Shown: positions 1 through 11,630 of the stretch, piece by piece
Layout: every line of letters begins with the position of its first letter
Numbering within the stretch: the first letter of the stretch is position 1
NCBI RefSeq assembly: GCF_020520425.1
Contig: NC_079490.1
Coordinates: forward strand, 124,330,715-124,394,714
DNA: 64,000 nt
Source of the DNA: Spinacia oleracea
Lineage: Eukaryota > Streptophyta > Magnoliopsida > Caryophyllales > Amaranthaceae
Direction of reading: 5' to 3'
The notes under the pieces: generated by a model
The model's input: only the letters and a program-made list of their open reading frames with translations
The model's database searches: none
Told to the model about the DNA's origin: nothing
Made by a program: the position numbers and the translations under genes

Positions 1-3000
1 TGTTCGCCTCGAAGACTTTCGAGGTCTATTTTCTCCCACTTGTCATTTTGGAAACGAATCTCCTAAAGGACATCATTTCGAGCAAACAAACATTATGTTC
101 TCAAAAATTCGTGGTAGAAACAATACCCTTGTGTCTCATTTGAATAAATCACAATGAAACATATATCTATACTTGGGCCTTAGTTTGTTGAATAACAAAC
201 ACTAAGCTCCCACTGAGTTTAGCAACTCTTTAGATATATAATTATGAAAAGATATTCTGAAATTACTTTTCAATAGCTTTGACGAATTTGGTTTAGTTTG
301 GTGGTAATTGAGCATTTTGTTTTAGAAATTATAGGAAAAGTCTTTATGATTCATCATTGATCAAATCAAGTACTAATTGACTTCGATCATTCCACTTAGA
401 TATGCCATATCTCATGGAGCTAGATTGTGAAATTACAAAACACAATTATTGATGATCATTTTTGGTCTCGAGCAATCATTAACATGATCTATCCTAGATC
501 TTTAAGATTTCTTACCAAGTGGGATTTATACTTCTGAATCTTTGAACTAGCCAAACAGATTCAAACTTATATCACATTGAGTAAATAAACCTATATTCAC
601 TCAAATTTGTGTTAAATAATAAAGTCATAGAACCTTTCTTTAGCTTTGAACTCTATCGTCTAGGCGTTCTAACAATAGTTCATATATTTTGTTACTTTCA
701 ACAAGTAAGACTAGCTTGTCTTGAATTGATATAGAAATCAATCAACTTTCAAAAGTCCATCAAAATAGAGCTTATGAATGTTAACTAGTTGATATGGTCC
801 AAGCAACAATGCCAAAGATTAGTGGAACTCAAATCAAGGGGTTGATTTGAACCTAGTAAAGTTTTTATTGTTAAAGAGTTGTTTGTTTTTAATCAAGCAT
901 ATTGACTCAACCCGTAAATGACCATTTCATTCAAATAAACAAACAAACATTGTTTTTGTTTTCTTGAATGTGAGTCATTCTGTGTTTGAAACAGAAATTT
1001 AGGTATGCTGATTAGGGAACGAAATAGCCATTAAGTCCCAGCCTTTGAAAGTACTTAAAACAAACTAGATGACCCTACAACTAATGTAGCATTGCCATGC
1101 TTTATTTCCCACTTGTAGGCAATTAGTGTAGCCTAGCTTCCATTGTTTGAGTTATTACCGAAGTAAAAACCTCAAGCGGTATATGATACCAAGGAAGTTT
1201 GATTGCTAGGTCACTTCTCCTTAAACATAAACTTATAGGTAGAAACGGAATCGTAAATTCCTTTCATTTGTTCCTTGTTTTCCTATTTCTTGTACCCTTT
1301 CTTATAGTCTTAAGAATTAAATTCTTTAGTGTTGACTTTTATACTTTGTTGGACATGTCCAATGTCACCAACAAGGTTCTTTACCATTTTAATTTATGTT
1401 GAATATTTTGTTTCAACTAGATGATCTTACCAGAAGCTTCTAAAGTTCTCTAAGTATCGATCTATTCGAATGTCTAGGGACTAGACTCATTCGAGAATTA
1501 AATGGACAAAGATATTAGGTTGTTAACCATTGGTAAAGCTGAGCGTTTAAGCTCAATGCTTTATGATCTCAGAACTACATTGTATTTTGAATTCACAAGC
1601 ACCAATCGGTTTGCCATTCGATTTTGATACTCGAAAATAACCATAAAAGTCGCTAAAAGAAACGTACATTTTAAATTGCTCATTTTCTCTCATTTCCGTG
1701 AATCGTTCTTGGATTCACTACTAATCGAGAAAATTTACTGTTACCTTTCTAAAAGGATTTATTGCAGTGCAAGATATTTAATTATAAACAATAATTAAAA
1801 CATACATTGAAGCATGCAAAGTCTAAACATTTATCATGAGTAATAACTTGAAAGTTAAAGCAATCATGCAATTTAAACAAGTTATTAGCATTTTATTCGA
1901 ATTTATTGTTCCGGCAGGTGTGAATAAAATGATTCCAAGACCCTAAAACTTATTGAAGAATTAAGCACATTATGTATTTAGACTCAATTCTAAAATCTTT
2001 TAGGTAAGCAAAAGCCTTTTGCTAATAGTCTAGAAACTACTCTTGGTTGATAGGTACATCTAAGAACTTATTAGGTAAACCTATCGATTTTTCCACGACA
2101 TAAAAGGACTCCTTACTTATGTCGTTGAGTTTCACCAAAACTAACATGTACTCACAATTATTTGTGTACCTTACCCCTTTAGTATCGATAAGTAATACCT
2201 CGCTATGGCGGAAAACTATTACTAAGATCGATGTAAAGGATATCCAAGTAAGTGTTATTTTGGCATGGCACCTTTTAACTCAATTTTTAAGTTTGGAACT
2301 TAAGGCTCTTACTATGTTGGTTAGATTTTAAGTGAACTAAAATCCTTAATCATGCAACATAATCAAGCCACAATCTCATGCATATTTAAGACATATTTAA
2401 AAGCAATAAATAACTTAAAGCATGCATAAGATAATTGTGATCTAGTATGGCCCGACTTCATCTTGAAGCTTCAACTTCAAAGTCCGTCTTGAAAATGGAT
2501 TGAAAACTCCGTCTTGAATTTCACCGTGGGCGGCGTCATTTTCTTCAAATAGGATAAGGTATAATTAAACTAATTACAACTATTTGATGGTACGCAGACC
2601 ATATTTGAATTGAAAGACAAATTTGGTGCTTTAGACCAATTACATTCAAATTAATGGTACGCAGACCATATTTTCTATCCTATTTGGGCCATACTAGTCA
2701 CTTCATAACCTGCAAAACAATACATATACAATATATATACCATTCATCCATTCATTATCATGAATGGCCCACATAGCTGGTTAGTAAAACACGTTATGCA
2801 TCACATAAATATTTGCAGCAATTAATTAAGGGCACCAATAATCTACCAATTATTCAGTCCTTATTAATTCTAATCAAGTTGTATAACCTTAAAGGATTTG
2901 TAGACCTAATCAAGAGTTTATGACTAAAATTGCTCCCACTTAAACCAATAAATTCATATGCTTTACTAATTTTAAACATAAAAATGTATTTCTAGTCTAA

Positions 3001-4378
3001 CCGGAAACATACAAATTTAATTAAAATTTAAAGCTCATATAAATTTATAATTGAATCCACTTATTTAATTTATTTTTCAGTTGGTTTTAAATTAAATCAA
3101 GGTTTTTAATTTTAGTAAAATAATTAGAATAAATTAAAATTTATAATAATTATATTCAAAATTAAAATCCAAGAAAACAATTTAAATTATTAATTTTAAA
3201 ATTAATTAAAATTACATGAACTGAAAATCTCAAATTAAAATTTAAAACAATTTAATCGTAACACAAGGTACGCACATCACCACGCAACGTACAGCCATAG
3301 GCCACACGCACACGCAGCCATCGCTGGCCACGATGCGCGCAGCCTCTGTGTTGTGTCGCGTCTGCTGCTGATCACCCTCGCAAGGCGCTGCACGCGAGCC
3401 AGCGCTCGCTGCACGAGGCAGTACGCGCTGTGGCGCAGCTCGCTTGCCGCCCACACGCGATTGCTCGCTTGCCTTGCCTCTCGCCCTTGCCCACCACATA
3501 GCACACACGGCCAGCTCCTTTGCTTCGCGCGCGCGCCACGCTTTGTTGTTCGCTGCATTCGTACCGCACGGGCGACGAGCTCCCTTGCTCGTCGTCGCGT
3601 GCCCGCACTATACAACACCCCTTAAGGGTAACACGTAGCTTCCATTGCTTTGAGCGTGCAACATTCATGAGCGTTTTCATAAAAATTTTTAATTTTTAAT
3701 TTAAAATTGATGACGAATTAATAAAACATATTAATTTCATAATTTTAAGGCGAAAAATCGAAAATTTATTAATCAATTAATTTCCGATTAACATGGATTC
3801 AGATCTAGGTCATAAAAATTTAAAATTTAACATAAATTAACAATTTTTATGGTGGATTTTAATCATTGATACCTAATTAAATTAATAATTAATCATGAAA
3901 ATCAAATCAATTCTAAATTATTCGAATTTCAACAAATTAATCATAATTACAAATTAGGTTGTATAATTAACAAGTCTAGGCATTCATAATTGTTAAACAT
4001 ATACAGTAGGTCAATAAAAAACTCAAGATTTATCAACAAGAATCGCAAATACTTAATTTAACATCTTAAATTTAGAAACTTTTGCGTTCGAAAAACTAAA
4101 ACCTCCGAAAAGTCATAGTTAGGCTTCGAATTTGGGAATTCTGGGTTCGGTTGAAAAACACTCTTTTTGTCAATAATTTAGAATGCCTTTTACATGCGGA
4201 ATTGACACAAAAATCACTCGATTTAATGAGTAACGAAGAAACTGCCGAAAAACTGCGTACTTATAATTAAATAAATGCAATTTGCAATTAATTACGAAAA
4301 TTAATCACCCCTTTAATTCTTTGCAAATTTGTAAAATTTAACCATGTTCATGCAATTTAGATTATGAAAATAATAAGA
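1..4378 (-). other. Non-coding interior of the copia-type element
   Basis: AT-rich sequence with stops in all frames on both strands. The only compositional break is a GC-rich island at about 3250-3640, where several overlapping open frames of Arg, Ala, Cys and Ser appear on both strands; these are a composition effect and match no protein I recognise. No RNA gene or promoter is supported. Family placement rests on the adjoining PBS and LTR. Confidence 0.5.
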
Positions 4379-4392
4379 GGCTCGTGATACCA
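4379..4392 (-). other. Primer-binding site of the copia-type element
   Basis: On the minus strand TGGTATCACGAGCC follows the LTR end ...CCTAACA after one base. It resembles the TGGTATCAGAGC site complementary to initiator Met-tRNA and fixes the element's orientation and LTR boundary. Confidence 0.75.
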
Positions 4393-4748
4393 CTGTTAGG
4401 TTATGATACATATAATTAAACATAAATCATGCGGAAAAACCATAAAGCCAGGAAACATATTATTTACACATAATCATTTAGCATAATTCAGATGCATACA
4501 CTTTGTAGCGCGCCCTCCCTAGCTGCGCCCGAACCGAATAAGAACAAGTCTTTAGGACTCTAAGTGTCGTCCCTCCGTAGATAGTCCACAGCACGTCCAG
4601 ATCCTCCTTAAGCTTGACCAACTAGAATCGCCCTTAAGGTTACTAGGATTTTCGGCTATTTGGGTTGCAAGTGTTTGGCTGATTTTTGCTTGAAAATCTT
4701 ACCTTTTGAATACTTCAAATCTCGATCTAAATTGTGAACCCAGGCCAC

Positions 4749-4758
4749 ATATTTATAG
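4749..4758 (-). promoter_or_regulatory. TATA box in the copia LTR
   Basis: CTATAAATAT on the minus strand, inside the LTR and followed by the downstream part of the LTR, as expected for the U3 promoter. The related LTR near 52024-52036 keeps a similar TATAAATAT. Confidence 0.55.
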
Positions 4759-5159
4759 GGGTATGGAAAGAGAATTGGAATCCTACTAGGATACGAATTA
4801 ATTAAATTAGAATCCTAGTAGAACTCTTATTTAATTAATTTATCTTTTAGGATTAGGAATTTAATCATATATCGAATCCCGATAGCTTTAGGATTCGTAA
4901 AGCACGCACACGAGCATCGCACGAGCAACGCACACTAGCGCAGGCCTTGCGGCCCAGGGTGAGCGCACAGCGCCTCGGCCCATGCTTGCTGCCCGTGTCC
5001 GCGCGCGCGCCCAAGGCCTTGGCTGGGCCTGGCCTTGCGCTGGGCCTGGTCAAGGCTTGGCGTGTGTTGGTGATGCGTGTGGCTTGCTGGGCGATGGCCT
5101 GGTTTCGTGATGGGCCTTCGTCTAGCGAGCCTCGTCCGATGCTAATTCGTACGATACTC

Positions 5160-5500
5160 TTCCGATTAAATTCCCGATTCCGGAATTCATTTCCGATACG
5201 TACAATATTTAATATTTCCGATTCCGGAATTAATTTTCGTTTCGAACAAATATTTAATATTTCCGTTTCCGGAATTATTTTCCAATTCCGATAATATTTC
5301 CGATTCCGATAATATTTCCGATTCTGACAATATTTCCGTTTCCGGCAATATTTCCGATTCCGACAATATTTCCATTTCCGATAATATTTTCTGATACGTA
5401 CCATGTTTCCGTTTCCGGCAACATCTACGACTTGGATAATATTTATATTTCCGATAAGATCCATATTTCCGTTTCCGGCAATATCATCGTTTCTGGAGTA
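5160..5500. repeat. TTCCG minisatellite within the copia LTR
   Basis: Irregular tandem units of about 18-21 bp built on AATATTTCCGATTCCG, with ATTCCGGAAT palindromes interspersed. A homologous but diverged array lies at about 52480-52810. Translated, it yields repetitive Ser/Ile/Arg frames with no meaning as protein. Confidence 0.8.
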
Positions 5501-6644
5501 TTCATTTCTTGCTTGTGACGATCTCAGCTCCCACTGAAACCAAGATCCGTCGATTCCGAATATCCATAGATGGAGTATTTAATTCCATTAAATACTTGAT
5601 CCGTTTACGTACTATTTGTGTGACCCTACGGGTTCAGGCAAGAGTAAGCTGTGGATTAATATAATTAATTCCACTTGAACTGAAGCGGCCTCTAGCTAGG
5701 CATTCAGCTCACTTGATCTCACTGAACTATTAACTTGTTAATTAATACTGAACCGCATTTATTAGACTTAATATTATATGCATACTTGGACCAAGGGCAT
5801 TATTTCCTTCAGTGCTCGCCACCTCTAGGATAGAGCACGCGAAGAAACCTAGCCTATAGAAAAGCTTTCGCATAGTCCTACGCTAGATTAGCTTGCATAT
5901 AATAGGAACTATCATTCACTTGCACAAGGTAGGCTCACAATGTCTTGCCAAACCTAAATCATACATTCCAATCTAATCCAATCAAGTAGCATTTGCAACT
6001 ACTACTCAATTGGTCATGGAAAATCCTATCTCTAAATCACATTTAATCACAACATCAATCATGAGTTTTCCCAAACACTCCCCAAAATCAATGCCAAGGC
6101 TTCATCCCTAACCTCTAGACTAAACTACTCAATTAGCATTATTAACATCAACATTAAACTAATATTAATCCTAATCATGAAACTAATTGAACTAATGAAG
6201 CTAATTGAAACAATAAAATTCAGAAAATTCAAACTACAAAAATTGGGGGAAAACTAAGAACATTCAAAGCATGAAACTAATCCTAGAATTCAAGTATGAA
6301 ATCAAAGCATAAACAAAATTAATGAAGCAATTAAAGAATTAAAGAACAAATCAAAAAGAAAATTAGAATTATACCTTGAATTGAAAAATTAGCATCAAAC
6401 TTTGAAAAACAAAATGAAGAGCAAAGCTCAAGAGAAAGAGAAAAGAAATCTGAAAATGATGATTGAATTTAACTAAGAATCAAGAATTTGAAGCTGAGAA
6501 TCCTAATCCTAATCTCTAATCTAAGCCCTAATCTATTTCTCTCTCTAGAATTCTAAGGTAAAATCTGAAAATAAATGAAAACTAAAAACTAACTCTACGT
6601 ACTAAAAATGCTGCGATTTCGCGAATATATACTCCACGCGCAGC

Positions 6645-6814
6645 TGTGCGACCGCACAAGGGGGTGTGTGCGCCCGCACAGGGGTCGTGCGACCGCACAG
6701 CTGCACCATGCGACCGCACAAGAAAGAGCTGAGTTTCCGATCTGTTTTCGGCAATTCGTGCGCCCGCACTGGCTGGGCTGTGCGCCCGCACAGGGAAGGC
6801 TGTGCGCTCGCACA
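6645..6814. repeat. Cluster of seven short GC hairpins in the Athila-like LTR
   Basis: Seven copies of a 14-bp inverted repeat of the form TGTGCG-N-CCGCACA, for example TGTGCGACCGCACA at 6645-6658 and TGTGCGCCCGCACA at 6667-6680, spaced irregularly. Stems are 3-5 bp with 4-nt loops; the loop varies (gacc, gccc, gctc). It lies upstream of the presumed TATA box. The open frames over this stretch are composition artefacts. Confidence 0.75.
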
Positions 6815-7325
6815 CACTGCAGCTCTTGCTGCGCGCTACTCTGTGATGTGTTGCGACTGTTGCTGCTTGTATTGATGTGCCATGCTATGGCGTGTGTTGC
6901 TTGCTGCTCATATGCTCATGCCATGCTCCGTCGCTGCACATTGAACAAAATCGTATAGCATATCAATAAAATCGTAAAATATATTCTAAAATCGTCTACC
7001 ACGCTAGAAAATCGTACAACACACTATTAAATCGGAAAACGCATTATTGAATCGGAAAATCACATATTTAATTCGTTTGACACTTTTCGCAAATCGTAAA
7101 GCCATTTAAATCATCGTCCAAGCCAAAAATCACATTATTTAGCACGTTAACACTCCAAATGACCCCACGCTAAAATTGAGCATAAAAGACATATTTAGAG
7201 CGAAAACGTCTAGAATATACTCAAGACGAGAGAATGATACGATTAATGCAAAAATGCAACACACGAACGAAAAATGATAAAACTAAGCGAAAATAGTAAT
7301 AAAATGAACTAAAATCCTAAGCTAA

Positions 7326-7345
7326 GAGCGACATAAATGTCGCTC
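7326..7345. repeat. Perfect 9-bp inverted repeat at the LTR tip
   Basis: GAGCGACATAAATGTCGCTC, two 9-bp arms around an AA spacer, four bases inside the LTR end. Such terminal palindromes could serve integrase or transcription-factor binding; the function is not shown by sequence. Confidence 0.8.
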
Positions 7346-7349
7346 AACA

Positions 7350-7633
7350 AATACCGAGCCCTGATGACTTTGAGGTCCAACATCTTCCGATTCATGTCAG
7401 TACCACAGACCCCGGAATGCACGGTGTCCATGACTTTTTGTGCTTGATGCTTGTCAACATATCGAAGATTGTGGCCATTAGGGGACCTCTTGTATAGATC
7501 GCCGCCTTCTAGGACGAAGTTAGCTGATTGTAGGCGTAAAGCCCTTGACTTTTGCTTGAAAAATGCGGTGGATATTCAGAGTTATGTAGATACCTTTGGA
7601 TGTCTGTAAACCAAGGCTCATCTTCAGGCTCGA
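7350..7633 (-). pseudogene. T_B pol fragment: start of integrase (zinc-binding region)
   Basis: Minus-strand translation reads EPEDEPWFTDIQRYLHNSEYPP, shifts frame, then gives a segment matching the integrase N-terminal zinc-binding region of Tat-type elements (GDLYKRSPNGHNLRYV..., HSGVCG...). It parallels T_D residues around EEPWYTDILRYKTSGEFPP. It continues directly from 10671-10558 across the inserted solo LTR. At least one frameshift is present, and the rest of integrase is cut off by the Athila-like fragment. Confidence 0.75.
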
Positions 7634-7981
7634 TGTAATACCTCGTATTTTAATAATATTTATAAATATATTTTATTATATTTATAAAGCATTTTACGAT
7701 TTATTAGCATTTAAATAATATTTAAATGTATTTAATGTATTTTAATTAATTAGAATATTTATTATTTTAATTAATTACGAAACGAATTTAATTCTTGAGT
7801 CGGGAAATTAAATGAGTTGCAAATGATTTTTAAAGCTTCGGGTTTTAAATAAATAGTCCAATTCGTTTTATTAAACGAGCCCAATCAAAAGAATTTAATT
7901 CAAGTCCTAAGTTAGCCCAATCATTTAATCCCCTAAGCCCAATTCTGATTTCCTAAGCCTAGCCCATTAATACTAAGGAGC

Positions 7982-7991
7982 CTATAAATAG
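7982..7991 (+). promoter_or_regulatory. TATA box of solo LTR 1
   Basis: CTATAAATAG about 350 bp inside the LTR. The opposite-strand relative carries ACTATAAATA in the matching place (16370-16361), which supports both orientation calls. Confidence 0.6.
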
Positions 7992-8079
7992 GACTCCTCA
8001 TCATTAAATGAGCCCCCTAAAATTCATAAACCCCATTGTTGCTTGCTTGCCCATCACTCCAACTCCCTCTCTTTTCCTC

Positions 8080-8416
8080 TCGTCCGCACGCCCGCAGGCA
8101 CGCAGCCCGTGCTCGTGCTGCTGTGCCTCGTGCTACACGGCCTCACCCCCCAGCACTCGCTCTCGCCCTCGCTCCCTCTTCGCGCGCGCCCAGCGCCCAC
8201 ACCCCCTTGTCTCTCGCTCTTTCTCTCGCAGCCCGCCCAGCCAGCATGCTTAGCTGCTGGTGTTGTGCTGCTGTGTTGTTGCTCGTGTGCACCGCACACC
8301 CCTGCTCTCTCTCTCCCTCTCGCGCACAGCGCCCAGCGCTCGCGCCCTCGCCCATCCGTCCCGCGCGCACGCACGTCGATTGTGTGTGTGTGTGTGTTGT
8401 TCGTTCGTTCGTTCAA
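8080..8416. repeat. GC/CT-rich island and microsatellites in solo LTR 1
   Basis: Cytosine-rich sequence with open frames on both strands, ending in a TG run (about 8379-8398) and four TTCG units (about 8399-8414). Several overlapping frames rich in Ala, Arg, Pro and Ser are open at once, which signals composition and not a gene. Confidence 0.6.
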
Positions 8417-10557
8417 TTCTTTTCGCCCAATCACCCTAATTCGTGATTGTTCCGTGCTATAGGCCGGATTGGTATAATTCTCTTCTTCCTTACCTATTCT
8501 ATTTAAATTCCGTATTTTAAATTATTATATTAATATTGTTTTGAGTAATTAAAATGCTGGGAACCGGTTATGAATACCGTGGTTTGAGGATTTGTGTGTT
8601 GTGATTCATTAGGTTTGTTTTAATTATTAAAGAATGAATTTTCAGATTTGTTTATTTAATAAAGCATGGATTTTTATGACATTAAACTAGTGTTATTGGG
8701 ATTTTCAAGTTAGGGTTTTAACCTAGACCTAATGTGTCAATTGATTAGCATAATTAGGTGATGATTTTAATTATGATAATCAATTATATTTTCAGATTTG
8801 AATAAAGGTTTAAAATGTCGATTTTTATTGATTTTAAAGGCGGAAAAAGTATGTTTTTTACTAGGGATTGATTTTGCAAATTGAGACGACTTTATTAATG
8901 AAAAACGATTGAATTCTAAAGTCTAAAGGAAGTTTTAAATTTTATAAAGTTGCTGGAAATTTAATGAACATGGAAATAATTTAAGTTTCATTATTTTGAT
9001 GATAGGAGGTGATTCCTAGTTGAGTGCTCGTTATTGCAAAGTGGCCCCTACGCTTAGGTATTCAAGGTACGTACAAGTCTAGGGCGACCACACCTTTTTG
9101 TCAATGACAATACATGATTGTTGATGATGCGAATTACATTATGTGAAATCATGTTTATTTTGGTGAACGAGCATGAGTTTTGTGATGTTGGATTTATTGA
9201 ATTAATTGTTGAACAAGCATGTTGAAATTATTATGAGTATGGATTTCATTGTCAATCATGTTGTTCAATATTTATGCATGTATGGTTCAATTCACATGCA
9301 AGGGATGGATTAATTATTTGTATGCTATTGTACGGGATGTCTAGCATACTTTGAGCCATTTAATTGTACCTCGTTGTACTATTTATTTTACCACATGTGA
9401 AGGGTTAGCTCACGTAAGCCACCGCACATGTAGGGTTCAGTTGGGAATATTATGTATGAAATGAATTAGGAATTGTCGTGCAAGGGCACAACCCTCATGT
9501 TAATATGCATGATGTGGAGTCTCACTTTGGTGAAGAGGAACATGGTAGTAATATCACAAGTGTCTTGCTTGGTTGATCACAAGTCCTAAGGCATTAAAAT
9601 AAGATTGTTTTGGTTGTCGTTTATTAATTGTATGTGTGCATGTTGTCGAGTCTTGAGTTCGCCTTTATAAAAAATATTAATAAACGTAAAGTGCAACCGG
9701 AACAAGCTTCAAAACTCTTGGAACGTATATACCTTGAGTATGAACAATGGGGGGAGTCTTGCCGGAAAGCTCGTACTCCTACTAATGATACAAGACGTTG
9801 TTTCATTTATATTATGCGCAGGAATTCCGTCGGTATGGCCCGACACTCGGTATGGCCCGATTTTATTATTATTATATTTGGTGTTTGGTTGGCTCCCATC
9901 CCCTTTTTCCCTTTGTGGATTATTCTTTTGGCCCGTTCGAAGCTTATTCTAATTAAATTGTGAGTCAAGAGTCGAGTCAAGATTCGAGTCTTGTATCTCA
10001 TGATTGTTTGATTTTTTATTATATGGATTTTGCATGTTGATTAGTATTTCGTGAGTGATGCATGCTTTAGTTTCATTACTCTATGCTTGTAAGTACTCAG
10101 CTTTTGCTGACTACGTGCTTTGTGTGTTTCCGGTCATGGGCTTTGCCTTAATGACCCTATGATGATCCATCATTTGCACTTGCATTGTTGGGGAGTAGAT
10201 TAATATAGCAGGTTGGTAGATCAAGTACGATCGAAATCATGTGGCTTGGGATGATTGAGAGAGTTGCATGTTTTCCTTCTTTGAAACTATTTTATTCTCT
10301 TTAATATTTTAATTATGTTTGAAATGTTTGGATTATTTATATTTTGGGTTTTGGGCCATTATGGTTCCAAATTGTAGGAGGCCTCGATATTTTATTAATT
10401 ATGGTTTTTAAAAGTTAGTTGACATTTAATTCCGCTGCGTAATTCTGGTAATAGCCTTAACCGTTATCACGGTGGCGTTAATTCTTTAGTAATTCCTTTA
10501 TTTTAAGTTGGAAAATGGTTTTATAAAAGCAAGGAATTATTAGGGTGTTACACTCGA

Positions 10558-10671
10558 TGTCGTCAATAGCATGGACATACGCTGCTTCTTGGCGTGATTC
10601 AATTGTAAGGGGCATTTCAGCCATGCCATTTGGAATGTTGATCATTGATGCCCGCTTTGCCAGTGCGTCGG
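10558..10671 (-). pseudogene. T_B pol fragment: end of the second RNase H and linker
   Basis: The minus strand encodes TDALAKRASMINIPNGMAEM and then a linker running toward integrase, matching the end of the aRNH region in T_A and T_D. It joins the integrase start at 7633 on one side (across solo LTR 1) and the rest of RNase H at 23929 on the other (across T_A). The five bases gtcgg at 10667-10671 are the target-site duplication made by T_A. Confidence 0.8.
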
Positions 10672-11630
10672 TGTAGGGGGTTTTTTCGTACTTTTTCCCG
10701 TAGTGTATTTCCCCTATGAGGGCGGTTTTAGAACCTTTTTATTTTTGGATTTTGAAGGAGTCGCCACCAAACATTTTTAAGGGTCCCGTTTGGAAAGACC
10801 AAAAAAGTGACTCTATTAGGATAAGGCATTGAATCTTAGAAACGGATGGGTGAGATCCGGGCAAGGGAACGAGATGCTTATTCCGCGAGCTTTAGAAATT
10901 ATTCAAATGCATGGCACAAAACATATTCGAAATACCCTAGTTATGAAACTATGTGGGTTTGAATTTAGTACTTGAACAAATAGAATTTCTACTTTTGTAT
11001 CGTGACCACTTTGCTTTAAAGTTAATTTAAGGGAACCTAAGATCGGTTTGTCCAAGAAATTATATTCGTTAAGCGTGGTGTAACTTTGTATTTTGTATTT
11101 AGCATGTGAGGTCATGAAAGCAATAAACAAGTAAAGCAACATCACAATAGAAAATAAGTGCGGAATTAGTAAAATACATCACCACCTAGAAATGGACTAG
11201 GTGGGAAACCACATTGCCTAGAAGGACTAGGCAAGTAAAATTGCATAATTGAAAGTGCGGAATTGAAGGGTGCAATATTTAAATGCGTTATTGAAATTGC
11301 GGAATTGAAGTGCGTTATTGAAATTGCGGAATTGAAATGCGTAATTGAAATTGCGTAATTGAAAAGCATAAAGGAAAGGTGCGATATTGAAATTGAAATT
11401 TAGCACATGAGATCCGAACGCCAAACGACTCCTTAAAAATAAGTGCGCCCGACACGGATTCAAAGCAAAAATCTCAACTTTAGGATTAGTTGCTCATCCC
11501 AAAGAATCCTAGATTTTGAACATAGAAATTGAGCTTGAAGCATTGAACTTGAAATATAGAACTTGAAATATAGAACTTGAATATTGAACTTGAATATTTA
11601 ACTTAGGAGTTTTGAATCTCAAAGATTGGA
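10672..11630 (-). repeat. Truncated 3' LTR of T_A
   Basis: It matches 21830-22775 of the 5' LTR nearly base for base, starting with TGTAGGGGGTTTTTTCG, and stops at ...CAAAGATTGGA, where sequence switches to pol. About 1.15 kb of the LTR is therefore missing. Both LTRs contain a purine-rich stretch of GGAATTGAAATGCG-type repeats (about 11250-11400 here). Confidence 0.8.

Larger units (their letters stand above)
1..5811 (-). mobile_element. Ty1/copia-type LTR retrotransposon, 5' part (runs off the left edge)
   Basis: Read on the minus strand, the element starts with an LTR (5811 down to 4394, TG...CA ends), followed after one base by a primer-binding site close to the 3' end of initiator Met-tRNA, then a long AT-rich interior to the window edge. 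The TGGTATCA-type PBS and LTR size suit Ty1/copia. No gag, protease, integrase or RT reading frame is visible in the 4.4 kb of interior present, so the element is either non-autonomous or has its coding part outside the window. It interrupts an Athila-like LTR at 5812; the flanking target site would be gtgct, but the partner copy is out of view. Confidence 0.72.
4394..5811 (-). repeat. Copia-type LTR (5' LTR, 1418 bp)
   Basis: It begins TGAAGGAAATAATG and ends CCTAACA when read on the minus strand. A TATA-like CTATAAATAT lies at 4758-4749. The upstream half contains a TTCCG-rich minisatellite (about 5160-5500), and a GC-rich stretch lies at 4890-5130. A diverged, 5'-truncated relative is at about 51960-53121, sharing the TTCCG repeats and the same terminal sequence. 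Open frames across it reflect the repeats. Confidence 0.8.
5812..7349 (-). mobile_element. Athila-like Ty3/gypsy LTR fragment
   Basis: Read on the minus strand the segment starts TGTTGAGCGACATTTATG at 7349, a start I associate with Athila-type LTRs, and runs to 5812, where the copia element cuts it. A TATA-like AGTATATATTC lies at 6633-6625 on the minus strand. Upstream of it is a block of seven TGTGCG..CGCACA hairpins (6645-6814). The downstream part (5812-6600) is AT-rich and non-coding. It disrupts the integrase region of T_B at 7350. The family name is from recall of the LTR start; no coding domain is present to confirm it. Confidence 0.55.
7634..10552 (+). mobile_element. Solo LTR, 2919 bp, with 5-bp target-site duplication ctcga
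   Basis: It starts TGTAATACCTCG and ends AGGGTGTTACA, with ctcga repeated exactly at 7629-7633 and 10553-10557. A TATA box CTATAAATAG at 7982 gives plus orientation. A GC-rich, pyrimidine-rich island follows (8080-8400), ending in TG and TTCG microsatellites. No internal coding region, PBS or second LTR is present, so it is a recombined solo LTR. An opposite-strand relative is at 13781-16726. The superfamily cannot be read from the LTR alone. Confidence 0.88.

Noticed and set aside
3242..3680. Cluster of five overlapping frames on both strands
   Set aside because: GC-rich island in the copia interior; no protein family recognised.
4865..5464. 199-codon minus-strand frame with Arg-Lys-Tyr-Tyr-Arg-Asn repeats
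   Set aside because: Translation of the TTCCG minisatellite and GC block in the copia LTR.
8008..8462. Overlapping open frames up to 139 codons
   Set aside because: Composition effect of the GC/CT-rich island in solo LTR 1; both strands are open.
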